Positions 26,326 through 35,019 of a stretch of 64,000 nt of DNA are shown here, one piece after another. The notes beneath the pieces are model-generated. The model was not told the DNA's origin, made no database searches, and saw only the letters and a program-made list of their open reading frames with translations. Source of the stretch: Actinomycetota bacterium (lineage in GTDB: Bacteria; Actinomycetota; JAHEXW01; JAGVPG01). The number at the start of each line of letters is the position of its first letter. Position 1 is the first letter of the stretch. The translations under genes and the position numbers were made by a program. The stretch lies in contig JAGVPG010000032.1 in the NCBI GenBank assembly GCA_020052375.1, positions 1-64,000 of the forward strand, in the 5' to 3' direction.

Positions 26326-26870
26326 CGGCTTATTTTGATATTGAGACCAAATATCTGTTTGACGAGGTCGGCGGGTATGAGAACATGACAAAGCTCGGGC
26401 TTTCGGTGGCCTGCCTGATCCTTGATGACTCGGATGACCCCGCATTCTATGAGGAAAAAGACATAGAAGACCTGTTCGACGCGCTGTCGCAAGCCGATCT
26501 GATTGTCGGACACAACATCATCGGCTTCGACTACCCGGTCCTGGACGCCTATGCTTCGTTCAACGTTCCCGGGAGATATAAGAAGAAGACCTTCGATACC
26601 CTTCATGAACTTTATAAAGTCACAGGCAGGAGGATCGGCCTGCAAGATCTCGGCCATCGCAATCTGGGAAGAGGTAAGACTGGTGAAGCGGTGATGATGC
26701 CGCATCTCTGGCGGGACGGCCAGCACGATCTTGTCAAAGAATATTGTGCCAACGATGTCCGGCTGGTAAGGGACATCTTTTTACACGGTAAAAACACGGG
26801 GCACATCACATACACGGATAAGCGCAGGGGTGTACTTCTCGGAATACGCGAGGTACCCGTAAAGTGGTAG
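26319..26870 (+). CDS. DEDDy-type 3'-5' exonuclease (RNase H-like)
   Basis: This 183-residue RNase H-fold nuclease is predicted to remove nucleotides from 3' ends. Motif I is YFDIET (D7, E9), motif II HNIIGFDYPVL (D71), and motif III YCANDV (Y142, D146), giving the DEDDy set of DnaQ-like exonucleases. It resembles the RNase_H_2/YprB-type group. DNA or RNA preference is not readable. GTG 26322 is an alternative start. It overlaps queA upstream and the endonuclease III-like gene downstream, so it sits in a tightly packed operon; a DNA repair role fits its neighbour but is inference. Confidence 0.8.
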   Translation: MVTAYFDIETKYLFDEVGGYENMTKLGLSVACLILDDSDDPAFYEEKDIEDLFDALSQADLIVGHNIIGFDYPVLDAYASFNVPGRYKKKTFDTLHELYKVTGRRIGLQDLGHRNLGRGKTGEAVMMPHLWRDGQHDLVKEYCANDVRLVRDIFLHGKNTGHITYTDKRRGVLLGIREVPVKW

Positions 26871-27532
26871 ACCGGCTGGGCAAAATATACGCCAAGTTGC
26901 ACGATCATTTCGGCCCGCAAGGATGGTGGCCTGCCGACGGCCCTTTCGAGATGGTCATCGGCGCAATCCTGACACAGAACACCACCTGGAAGAATGTCGA
27001 GAAGGCGATAGCTTCACTAAAAGCCGAAGGCCTGCTCGACCCCATGGATCTCATCAAGACCGGACCCGACGAGATACAGCGGCTTATCAGGCCCACCGGG
27101 TACTTCCGGCAAAAAACAGAGCGGTTGCTCGCCATAAGCTATGCTATCATCGATAAGTGGGACGGTGATCTTGGCAACCTCTTTAAGAAACCGGCGAGCC
27201 AGGCGAGACAGGAGTTGTTGAGTTTTAAGGGATTGGGTCCGGAGACCGTCGACTCCATCCTCTTATATGCCGGGAACAAGCCGGTGTTCGTCGTCGACGC
27301 GTATTCGAAAAGGATCTGCGAGCGGTTGGGGCTCATAAAGACAAAAGACTACAACGAACTGCAGCGGTTTTTCGAGAGCAACATCCCTGTCGACGTCGAG
27401 GTATACAAAGAATTCCACGCGCTCCTGGTAGCGCTCGGCAAGGAGTATTGCAGTTCTAATGAGGCGAATATGAAATGTCATCTATGCCCTTTGGAGGCGG
27501 ATTGTGAAACTGGTCTACTCGCCCAAGTATGA
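26864..27532 (+). CDS. Endonuclease III-like DNA glycosylase (MagIII type)
   Basis: This 222-residue HhH-GPD DNA glycosylase belongs to the endonuclease III superfamily. The helix-hairpin-helix reads LLSFKGLGPETVDSILLYAG and is followed by the catalytic aspartate in FVVDAYSKR. A [4Fe-4S] cluster motif closes the protein (C-x8-C-x2-C-x5-C ending CHLCPLEADC). The catalytic lysine of true Nth (GVGRKTA) is replaced by glutamate (GLGPETV), predicting a monofunctional glycosylase, like the 3-methyladenine glycosylase MagIII, without lyase activity. It overlaps the exonuclease by 7 bases and the deacetylase by 29 bases. Confidence 0.85.
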   Translation: MVDRLGKIYAKLHDHFGPQGWWPADGPFEMVIGAILTQNTTWKNVEKAIASLKAEGLLDPMDLIKTGPDEIQRLIRPTGYFRQKTERLLAISYAIIDKWDGDLGNLFKKPASQARQELLSFKGLGPETVDSILLYAGNKPVFVVDAYSKRICERLGLIKTKDYNELQRFFESNIPVDVEVYKEFHALLVALGKEYCSSNEANMKCHLCPLEADCETGLLAQV

Positions 27533-28397
27533 GGTCGACATCGGTTCCCATGTCTTCCCGACGGATAAATACAGGTTGGTGTACGAGCGCTTGATCGAAG
27601 AGGGAGTGTTCGGCAAGGACGATTTTCTACTCCCGGTTCCGGCGGATGATGAGGATGTCCTGCTCGTCCACAACATCACATATGTCGATAAGCTGAAGAA
27701 GGGGACGCTGTCGTTACCCGAGATCATGCAGCTCGAGCTCCCGTACTCGCCTGAACTGGTCGAAGTCGCCTGGTTGTGGGTGGGTGGTACTGTCATGGCC
27801 GCAAGACGGGCACTGGAAGACGGCATCTGCGTCCATCTCGGCGGAGGGTGGCACCATGCCTTTCCGGATCACGGAGAGGGTTTCTGCGCCCTTAACGACC
27901 ATGCCATCGCTGTCAGGCGCTTGCTAAAAGATAAGGTGGTAAAGAAAGTTGCGATCGTCGATTGCGATGTCCATCAGGGGAATGGGACGGCGGCGATCTT
28001 TGCGGGAGACAGCGATGTCTTTACGTTCTCGATCCACCAGGAAAACAACTACCCGATGATAAAACCGCCGAGCGATATCGATGTCGGGCTGGAAGACGGG
28101 GCAACGGATAGTGAATACCTGACAAAAGTCCACGAACACCTGCCGCGGATACTAAAAGATTTTAAACCTGGCCTGGTCGTCTATGTCGCCGGTGCCGACA
28201 CATACGTTAACGACCAGCTTGGAGGCCTGTCTTTGACGGTAGACGGTCATAAAGAACGTGATAGACTGGTGATCGGCGAGGCGAGGCGCGCTGGCATACC
28301 CGTAGTCATCGTACTCGCGGGCGGGTATGCCGTAAGGGTGGAGGATACGGTCACGATACACGCAAACACCGCGAAAATAGCCAAGGAGATGATCTAG
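27504..28397 (+). CDS. Histone deacetylase family protein (AcuC/class II-like)
   Basis: This 297-residue zinc amidohydrolase of the arginase/deacetylase superfamily removes acetyl groups from lysines or polyamines; bacterial examples include AcuC and acetylpolyamine amidohydrolases. The active site is visible as GGGWHHAF (His-His pair), GFCALND, the zinc aspartate and histidine in VAIVDCDVHQGNGTA, and the second zinc aspartate in YVAGADTY. GTG 27504 lies 29 bases inside the glycosylase gene. The true substrate is unknown. Confidence 0.9.
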   Translation: MKLVYSPKYEVDIGSHVFPTDKYRLVYERLIEEGVFGKDDFLLPVPADDEDVLLVHNITYVDKLKKGTLSLPEIMQLELPYSPELVEVAWLWVGGTVMAARRALEDGICVHLGGGWHHAFPDHGEGFCALNDHAIAVRRLLKDKVVKKVAIVDCDVHQGNGTAAIFAGDSDVFTFSIHQENNYPMIKPPSDIDVGLEDGATDSEYLTKVHEHLPRILKDFKPGLVVYVAGADTYVNDQLGGLSLTVDGHKERDRLVIGEARRAGIPVVIVLAGGYAVRVEDTVTIHANTAKIAKEMI

Positions 28398-30015
<1,618 letters not shown>

Positions 30016-30026
30016 AAGGAGCAGCA

Positions 30027-30371
30027 ATGGCCAACTTGACCCCGCTTATAATATTTGCAGTAGCGATGGTCGTATTCTATATGTTCCTGCTGTATCCGCA
30101 GAAAAGAAAAGCGAAAGAACACCAGCAGCTGATCGAAGGCCTAATTGAAGGCGATATGATCATGACGATCGGCGGGATCATTGGTATGGTAAGGCAGGTA
30201 AATGAAGACATCCTTCTTCTCGAGGTAGCTGAAGACGTTGTTGTAACAGTCGCCAGGCAGTCCGTCGCCAGGAAGATCGATTCGCCGAATCTGACGGATC
30301 TGTTTGCGGATGGCGCGCTTATAATCGAAAAACCAAGCGACGCGTCGAATCACAAACAAGTTGACGGATAA
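30027..30371 (+). CDS. yajC: Preprotein translocase subunit YajC
   Basis: YajC is the small accessory subunit of the SecDF-YajC complex at the inner membrane. The 114-residue protein has one N-terminal helix ending YMFLLYPQKRKAKEHQQLI, followed by the cytoplasmic domain with GDMIMTIGGIIGMVRQVNEDILLLEV, both typical. Its place after tgt and before secD is the common bacterial order, here with an HD-domain gene in between. Confidence 0.95.
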   Translation: MANLTPLIIFAVAMVVFYMFLLYPQKRKAKEHQQLIEGLIEGDMIMTIGGIIGMVRQVNEDILLLEVAEDVVVTVARQSVARKIDSPNLTDLFADGALIIEKPSDASNHKQVDG

Positions 30372-30383
30372 GGACGACACCAC

Positions 30384-31055
30384 TTGATCGAGAAATTAAT
30401 TACCAGGAAAGACATAGAAAAGATCCCGGCCGTAAGGACTTATACAAAGCACGCCGACGAATTCATGAAGAAATACGGTTATACGGAACATGGTGAAAGG
30501 CACGCATCCCTGGTGGCGAACATCGGCCATAACATCCTCGTCCGTATGGGTTATCCTCAAAGACTGGCGGAGCTTGCCGAGATAGCCGGCTTCCTCCACG
30601 ATATCGGGAATATGGTCAGCCGGAAAGGGCATGAACAGATCGGCGCTCTGATGGCCCAAGGTATCCTCAAAGACGCAGGAATGTCTCTGGATGAGATAGC
30701 CGTGATCATGAACGCGATCGGAAACCATGAGGAAGAATACGGGTGGACGTGCAGTGAAATAGCGGCGGCTCTTTTAATAGCCGATAAGAGCGACGTCCAT
30801 ATGACGCGCGTCCGGAACCCTGACCAGACGACTTTTGACATCCACGACCGCGTCAATTATGCTGCTAAGAGGTCGTTCTTGAGAGTCGATGAGAAAAACA
30901 GGAAACTGACTCTAGAGATCGAGATCGACACCTCCAGTAGTCAGGTCATGGAGTATTTTGAGATATTCCTATCCCGGATGGTGATGTGCAGGAGAGCCGC
31001 CGAGTACTTGAAGAGTACATTCAGTCTCGAGATCAACGGCGCGAAGATGTTATAA
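30384..31055 (+). CDS. HD-domain phosphohydrolase
   Basis: This 223-residue protein has an HD metal-dependent phosphohydrolase domain. The ligand set is HGERHASLV, GFLHDIGNM (the HD pair), GHEQIG and the late aspartate in LLIADKSDVH. Substrates of this class are nucleotides or cyclic nucleotides, but nothing here defines which. A C-terminal part (about residues 150-223) is less conserved. The start appears to be TTG 30384. HD proteins between yajC and secD occur in several Gram-positive-type phyla, so the position is probably ancestral. Confidence 0.85.
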   Translation: MIEKLITRKDIEKIPAVRTYTKHADEFMKKYGYTEHGERHASLVANIGHNILVRMGYPQRLAELAEIAGFLHDIGNMVSRKGHEQIGALMAQGILKDAGMSLDEIAVIMNAIGNHEEEYGWTCSEIAAALLIADKSDVHMTRVRNPDQTTFDIHDRVNYAAKRSFLRVDEKNRKLTLEIEIDTSSSQVMEYFEIFLSRMVMCRRAAEYLKSTFSLEINGAKML

Positions 31056-31056
31056 A

Positions 31057-31092
31057 AGAGCTGAAGAGCTGAAGGATGAAGAACTGAAGGAG
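31057..31092. repeat. Octamer-type repeat AGAGCTGA before secD
   Basis: AGAGCTGA (31057-31064), AGAGCTGA (31065-31072), AGGATGA (31073-31079), AGAACTGA (31080-31087), then AGGAG. The last part doubles as the secD ribosome binding site. The reverse complement of the same unit occurs at 61651-61672. Confidence 0.75.
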
Positions 31093-31100
31093 AAAAAAAG

Positions 31101-32459
31101 GTGACGACGCAGCAGAGACATATGCTTTTTATAGGGATCGCTCTCGCATTGGTCGCGGTGGCGGTCTATTTCACATATCCGGTCAAGAAGTCGATGAAGC
31201 TGGGCCTGGACCTTCAGGGAGGCGTAAGCATACTGCTGGAAGCCAAGGATACACCGAAGGCCAAGGTGACGACCGACGCGATGGACAACGCGGAGAAGAT
31301 CATCAGAGACCGCGTCGATGCGCTAGGCGTAGCGGAACCGGGTATCTTAAGGCAAGGGACACGATATATACTTGTCCAGCTCCCCGGGGTGAAAGACCAG
31401 AAAAAGGCCATCGATATAATCGGGAAGACAGCCCTTCTCGAGTTCCGCGAGGTCCTGGACACGGCTGCCGTTAGTGAAGATAAGCTCGGACCGGTGACCA
31501 AGGATCCGCAATCGGACAAAGAGGTCGTCCTCCTCGATCGGGACGGCCAGTCGAAGTATAAACTCGGCCCGACACTCATGACTGGAAAAGGGATACAGAA
31601 CGCGCAGGTAGAATTCGACCAGTTCGGAGCCTCAAAAGTCGGAATAACTTTCAACGCGGAAGGCAGCAAACAGTTCGACCAGATCGGTGAGAAGCTTTAC
31701 CAGAAAAGAGTGGCGATCATACTGGACGATAAGGTCCAGTCGTCGCCGAACGTCAACGCGCGCAAGTTTGGCGGGCGGGCGGAGATCAGCGGAAAGTTCA
31801 CGACGGAAGATGCCAAGACGCTGGCTCTCGTGCTTCAGACAGGCGCTCTGCCGGTAAAACTGGACATGGTCGAGGTAAGGACCGTCGGGGCGACTCTCGG
31901 ACTGGACGCTCTGCGTGCCGGGCTGCTGGCCGGCATCATCGGCCTGATCCTGGTAGCGGTCTATATGCTCATCTATTATCGCGGGCTCGGAATGATCACG
32001 GTACTCGCGCTGGCGGTCTTCGGAAGCATACTTCTCGGTATTGTTGCTGTTCTCGGGCTATACGGAAACAAGATCGGCATTTACTACGCGATGACTTTGC
32101 CCGGTATCGCGGGTATCATCTTAAGCATCGGCGTTGCCGCGGACTCGAGCATTATCATTTTCGAACGGTTCAAGGAAGAGGTAAATGAAGGAAAAACCGT
32201 GCGCGTCGCCGCGAGCAGCGGTTTCAAGAATGGATTCAAGACCATGGTCGACGCGGACCTGGTCACCTTCATCACGGCGTTCATTATCTATATAGTCGCC
32301 GTAGGACCGGTACGCGGCTTTGCGTTTACGCTGATGTTGGGCATCTTCATTGACCTGTTCACAGCCTTCTTCTTCACGCAGTCCGCTTTGTTCTTTGTTG
32401 CCAACACAGACTGGCTTAAGAAACCGGTTCTCTTGGGAGTCAAGGAGGTGGGACAGTGA
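31101..32459 (+). CDS. secD: Protein translocase subunit SecD
   Basis: SecD uses the proton motive force to pull secreted proteins out of the SecYEG channel on the outer face of the membrane. The 452-residue protein has the first helix, the LGLDLQGGVSILLEA motif, the periplasmic P1 domain (about residues 40-260), and five C-terminal helices with the ADSSIIIFERFKEE signature. It is shorter than the E. coli protein, as is usual outside Proteobacteria. Start is GTG 31101 with AAGGAG upstream. It overlaps secF by 4 bases. Confidence 0.97.
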   Translation: MTTQQRHMLFIGIALALVAVAVYFTYPVKKSMKLGLDLQGGVSILLEAKDTPKAKVTTDAMDNAEKIIRDRVDALGVAEPGILRQGTRYILVQLPGVKDQKKAIDIIGKTALLEFREVLDTAAVSEDKLGPVTKDPQSDKEVVLLDRDGQSKYKLGPTLMTGKGIQNAQVEFDQFGASKVGITFNAEGSKQFDQIGEKLYQKRVAIILDDKVQSSPNVNARKFGGRAEISGKFTTEDAKTLALVLQTGALPVKLDMVEVRTVGATLGLDALRAGLLAGIIGLILVAVYMLIYYRGLGMITVLALAVFGSILLGIVAVLGLYGNKIGIYYAMTLPGIAGIILSIGVAADSSIIIFERFKEEVNEGKTVRVAASSGFKNGFKTMVDADLVTFITAFIIYIVAVGPVRGFAFTLMLGIFIDLFTAFFFTQSALFFVANTDWLKKPVLLGVKEVGQ

Positions 32460-33529
32460 TACGGCCTCATTTCGACTTCATCGGTAAAAAATGGATCTGG
32501 TTCGCTGCATCCGGCACGATAATCGTGATCGGGCTGATTGCCGTTCTGCTTGGCGGACTACATTTCGGTGTTGAGTTTCAAGGCGGAACCCTACTGGATA
32601 TCAAGTTTGCTAAAACACGACCGTCTGTCGCGGAAATAAGAAAGACGGTAGCCCCGTTCAAAATGGAAGAGAGTGTCATCCAACTAAAAGAGGGAAACGA
32701 GGCGCTGATCAGGACGCGCAGGCTTTCTACGACAGAAGTCAATGAGGTCGAAAACGCACTCAAGAAGTCTCTTAAAGTTTCGGCTGTTAGTACTACAACT
32801 GTTGGACCTGGATGGGGTGACCAGGTGACAAATGGCGCAATCAAAGCTCTTTTATTCTCTCTTCTAGTTTTGGTGATATACATAAGTATCCGCTTTGAAT
32901 ATAAGATGGCATTAGCTTCACTGGTTGCCATTTTTCATGACATCTTTGTGGTTATCGGTGTTTATGCCATATTGGGGCTGGTGGCGGATAGACTGTCTGG
33001 AGGAGCCCTTGCTTTTTTACCTCAAGAAGTCACACCAAATACCGTAGCTGCGCTGCTTACCATCCTGGGGTACTCTCTTTACGATAATATAGTAGTGTTT
33101 CATAGGATCCAGGAAAATACACCACTTATAGGTAAACGTACTTACTCAGAAATGGCTAATGACTCGGTTAATCAAGTTCTGCTCCGTTCTATCAACACGT
33201 CTCTCGCGTCCCTGATACCGATAGTCGTTCTTCTGCTATTCGGCGGCGATACGCTGAAAGATTTTGCGTTTGTTTTGTTTGTCGGTATGATCAGTGGCGC
33301 TTACTCAACGATCTTCATAGGCAGCCCTGTATTTGCCATGCTGAAAGAGATCGAACCACGTTACCGCGTGGCCAGGGAAAGGTTTACCGGCGCGCGCGAA
33401 GTGATGCCGCTGGCTGAGGCGGGGGAGAGACTGGCGGAAGAATTCGAAGGCCCGGAGATCGCGCCTTCGCAGGCCCGCGCCACCGCGGCTCAAAAAGCCA
33501 AGAAAAAGAAAAAGAAAAAGCGCCGCTAA
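32456..33529 (+). CDS. secF: Protein translocase subunit SecF
   Basis: SecF pairs with SecD. The 357-residue protein shows GVEFQGGTLLDIKF, the six-helix core, EVTPNTVAALLTILGYSLYDNIVVFHRI, and a basic lysine-rich tail (KKKKKKKRR). Base composition shifts inside the gene: by hand count 32821-33180 is about 41% GC and uses A/T-ending codons, while the first and last parts are clearly richer. No frameshift accompanies this. An uncommon residue is H in VVFHRI, where D (IFDRI) is usual. After the stop the accessory island begins. Confidence 0.96.
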   Translation: MIRPHFDFIGKKWIWFAASGTIIVIGLIAVLLGGLHFGVEFQGGTLLDIKFAKTRPSVAEIRKTVAPFKMEESVIQLKEGNEALIRTRRLSTTEVNEVENALKKSLKVSAVSTTTVGPGWGDQVTNGAIKALLFSLLVLVIYISIRFEYKMALASLVAIFHDIFVVIGVYAILGLVADRLSGGALAFLPQEVTPNTVAALLTILGYSLYDNIVVFHRIQENTPLIGKRTYSEMANDSVNQVLLRSINTSLASLIPIVVLLLFGGDTLKDFAFVLFVGMISGAYSTIFIGSPVFAMLKEIEPRYRVARERFTGAREVMPLAEAGERLAEEFEGPEIAPSQARATAAQKAKKKKKKKRR

Positions 33530-33550
33530 CTCGTAAAAAGTGAGTCCTCG

Positions 33551-33734
33551 CAGGAGGATATGTTTTAAGTCATCCTCCTGGTCGCCGTCCTTGATTTTAC
33601 TCTCATTTCCACAGGTCGTTCGTAAGACTCTTTTTTACATCTTAACAGAAGGTCTTCCTCACAGACCTGGTAAATGCTCGCAAAATCTAAAGTCAGCTCC
33701 CTTATGGAGCATTACTTAAAACATATTCCCCCGC
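33551..33734. mobile_element. Foldback (MITE-like) element A
   Basis: A 184-base element has imperfect terminal inverted repeats: ATATGTTTTAAGT at 33558-33570 is the exact reverse complement of 33714-33726, with further pairing on both sides. Inside, AGGTC (33613) and GACCT (33664) also pair, so the element can fold into a long hairpin. Short blocks TCGCCGTCCT, AGGTCG, GACCTGG, GCTCG and GTCAGCTC occur in the same order in element B at 37380-37574. No reading frame is evident. It fills most of the first half of the gene-free stretch 33530-33944. Confidence 0.65.
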
Positions 33735-33782
33735 TCCGACAATGCACCTTATTTAGTAAAAGGTAAAAGTGCAGGTAAACCG

Positions 33783-33825
33783 TGTCATTGCAAGAAGCGA
33801 CGCCCGTCAGCGCGACGAAACAAAC
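33783..33825. repeat. Degenerate dispersed repeat of the TCATTGCAAGAAGCGACG type
   Basis: GTGTCATTGCAAGAAGCGAC followed by a CGCGACGAAACAAACT segment is a diverged relative of the repeat at 8126-8171. Both loci also carry GTGCAGGTAAAC (33771 and about 8334). Confidence 0.5.
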
Positions 33826-33858
33826 TCATGCTTCACAAAAAGTAAGCAGCAGTCTAGT

Positions 33859-33892
33859 TGTAGCAGCCGACCTTTAGGTCGGCTTTTTCTTT
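33859..33892 (+). terminator. GCCGACCT repeat copy acting as intrinsic terminator
   Basis: AGCCGACCT, loop TT, AGGTCGGCT is followed by TTTTCTTT, so this copy of the dispersed hairpin repeat has the form of a rho-independent terminator. It ends just before the promoter of the HTH-nucleotidyltransferase gene and would insulate it from secDF. Confidence 0.7.
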
Positions 33893-33899
33893 ATGTACA

Positions 33900-33928
33900 T
33901 TGATTAAATGACTAAATAAGACTAATAT
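33900..33928 (+). promoter_or_regulatory. Sigma-70-type promoter of the HTH-nucleotidyltransferase unit
   Basis: TTGATT (33900-33905) and TAATAT (33923-33928) are separated by 17 bases. The start codon is at 33945, giving a very short leader. The promoter lies directly after a terminator-like hairpin. Confidence 0.6.
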
Positions 33929-33944
33929 ATACTAGTGGTGATAA

Positions 33945-34688
33945 ATGATGACTAAAGAGATCATGGATCTAAAAGAAATAGCGGCGTATCTGGGTTTCAG
34001 TGAGACAAAGATATACCGGCTTATCAAGGCGGATGCAATACCGTACGCAAAGATCGGCGGTCAATACCGGTTTGTTAAATCAGAGATCGATGAATGGCTT
34101 AAGGGAAAAGGAAAGATCAGCAAGGGCGATCTTTGGGACAGGATAAAGAATGAAAAAGACAAACTAACACGGTGTCTACTAACAATCGGTCTTCTGACGA
34201 AAGAGATGGAAAAGAGTGGGGTCAAGCCGGTAGTCGTCGGAGGGCAAGCGGTGGAGTTTTATACGGCCGGCGGTTACGCAACTATGGACATAGACATAGT
34301 GACGTCTGGCTATGATCTTGCTGGAAACATACTTAAGAGCTGGGGGTTCACAAAGGAAGGACGTCATTGGTCAAGTGAAGAGCTCGATCTTTCCATCGAG
34401 ATCCCGGCATCGGTCCTGGCAGGTGATGATTCGAAAATAACAGAGGTGGATATCGAAGGCCTGACGGTATACATGATCGGAGTGGAAGACCTGATAATCG
34501 ATCGCATAAACGCATATGTGCATTGGGGCTCTAAAGACGACGGTACATGGGCTAAAGAACTGATGTTGCTGAACAAAGATCAGATAGACTGGAAATATCT
34601 TCAGAAAAGAGCCACAACGGAAAAAACAGAAAAAGCGCTTAAGGATCTGTGCGAGGACTTGTTGAAAAAAGGTGGCAATCCGGTATGA
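33945..34688 (+). CDS. Excisionase-type HTH fused to a nucleotidyltransferase domain
   Basis: This 247-residue fusion has two parts. Residues 8-53 (LKEIAAYLGFSETKIYRLIK ... YRFVKSEIDEWL) are a MerR/excisionase-like helix-turn-helix. Residues about 75-240 contain a nucleotidyltransferase-type motif: VVVGGQAVEFYTAGGYATMDIDIV, with GG99-100 and acidic D115 and D117. This recalls the minimal nucleotidyltransferases and AbiEii-like toxins or antitoxins, which modify tRNA or partner proteins. The following 74-residue gene overlaps by 4 bases. The fusion could be an autoregulated toxin-antitoxin-like unit, which is inference. The gene has its own promoter and lies in an island between repeats. Confidence 0.75.
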   Translation: MMTKEIMDLKEIAAYLGFSETKIYRLIKADAIPYAKIGGQYRFVKSEIDEWLKGKGKISKGDLWDRIKNEKDKLTRCLLTIGLLTKEMEKSGVKPVVVGGQAVEFYTAGGYATMDIDIVTSGYDLAGNILKSWGFTKEGRHWSSEELDLSIEIPASVLAGDDSKITEVDIEGLTVYMIGVEDLIIDRINAYVHWGSKDDGTWAKELMLLNKDQIDWKYLQKRATTEKTEKALKDLCEDLLKKGGNPV

Positions 34689-34909
34689 ATAAAATAGATT
34701 ATGGCGAGTGGCAGAATAAAAGAAGAGAGTTCAGAAAGGTCCGAGAGCGCTATGGATTCAAAAGGCAACCTTCAAGCAGACCGCGAGACGAGACTGAGAG
34801 AGATCTGCTCATGAGGGCCGATAAAGCGCGGATGGACCGCTGGATAGCATCCGGCCGATTGACGTTTATCAATCCCCGGAAAGTACGGATCAATTTACAA
34901 GCTCATTAA
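34685..34909 (+). CDS. Small basic protein coupled to the HTH-nucleotidyltransferase gene
   Basis: This 74-residue protein is strongly basic (many R and K) and predicted helical. I recognise no family. ATG 34685 overlaps the upstream stop in an ATGA, so translation is coupled; the longer upstream frame lies inside the nucleotidyltransferase gene. Size, charge and coupling fit the second member of a toxin-antitoxin-like pair or a nucleic-acid-binding partner. This is inference from layout. Confidence 0.6.
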   Translation: MNKIDYGEWQNKRREFRKVRERYGFKRQPSSRPRDETERDLLMRADKARMDRWIASGRLTFINPRKVRINLQAH

Positions 34910-34970
34910 CTGTGTGACGGAAAGCTGCTTACGTAACTACTACTCAGATTATGATAGTGGGTGGGGTTTT

Positions 34971-34995
34971 GTACAAGCCGACCCTTTAGGTCGGC
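34971..34995. repeat. Dispersed GCCGACC hairpin repeat, copy 4
   Basis: GCCGACC (34977-34983), loop CTTTA, GGTCGGC (34989-34995). It lies between the small basic gene and the convergent lipoprotein gene. No T-run follows on either strand, so its terminator value is unclear. Confidence 0.7.
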
Positions 34996-35019
34996 AATAG
35001 ATAAGAAGAAAGAAAGAGT

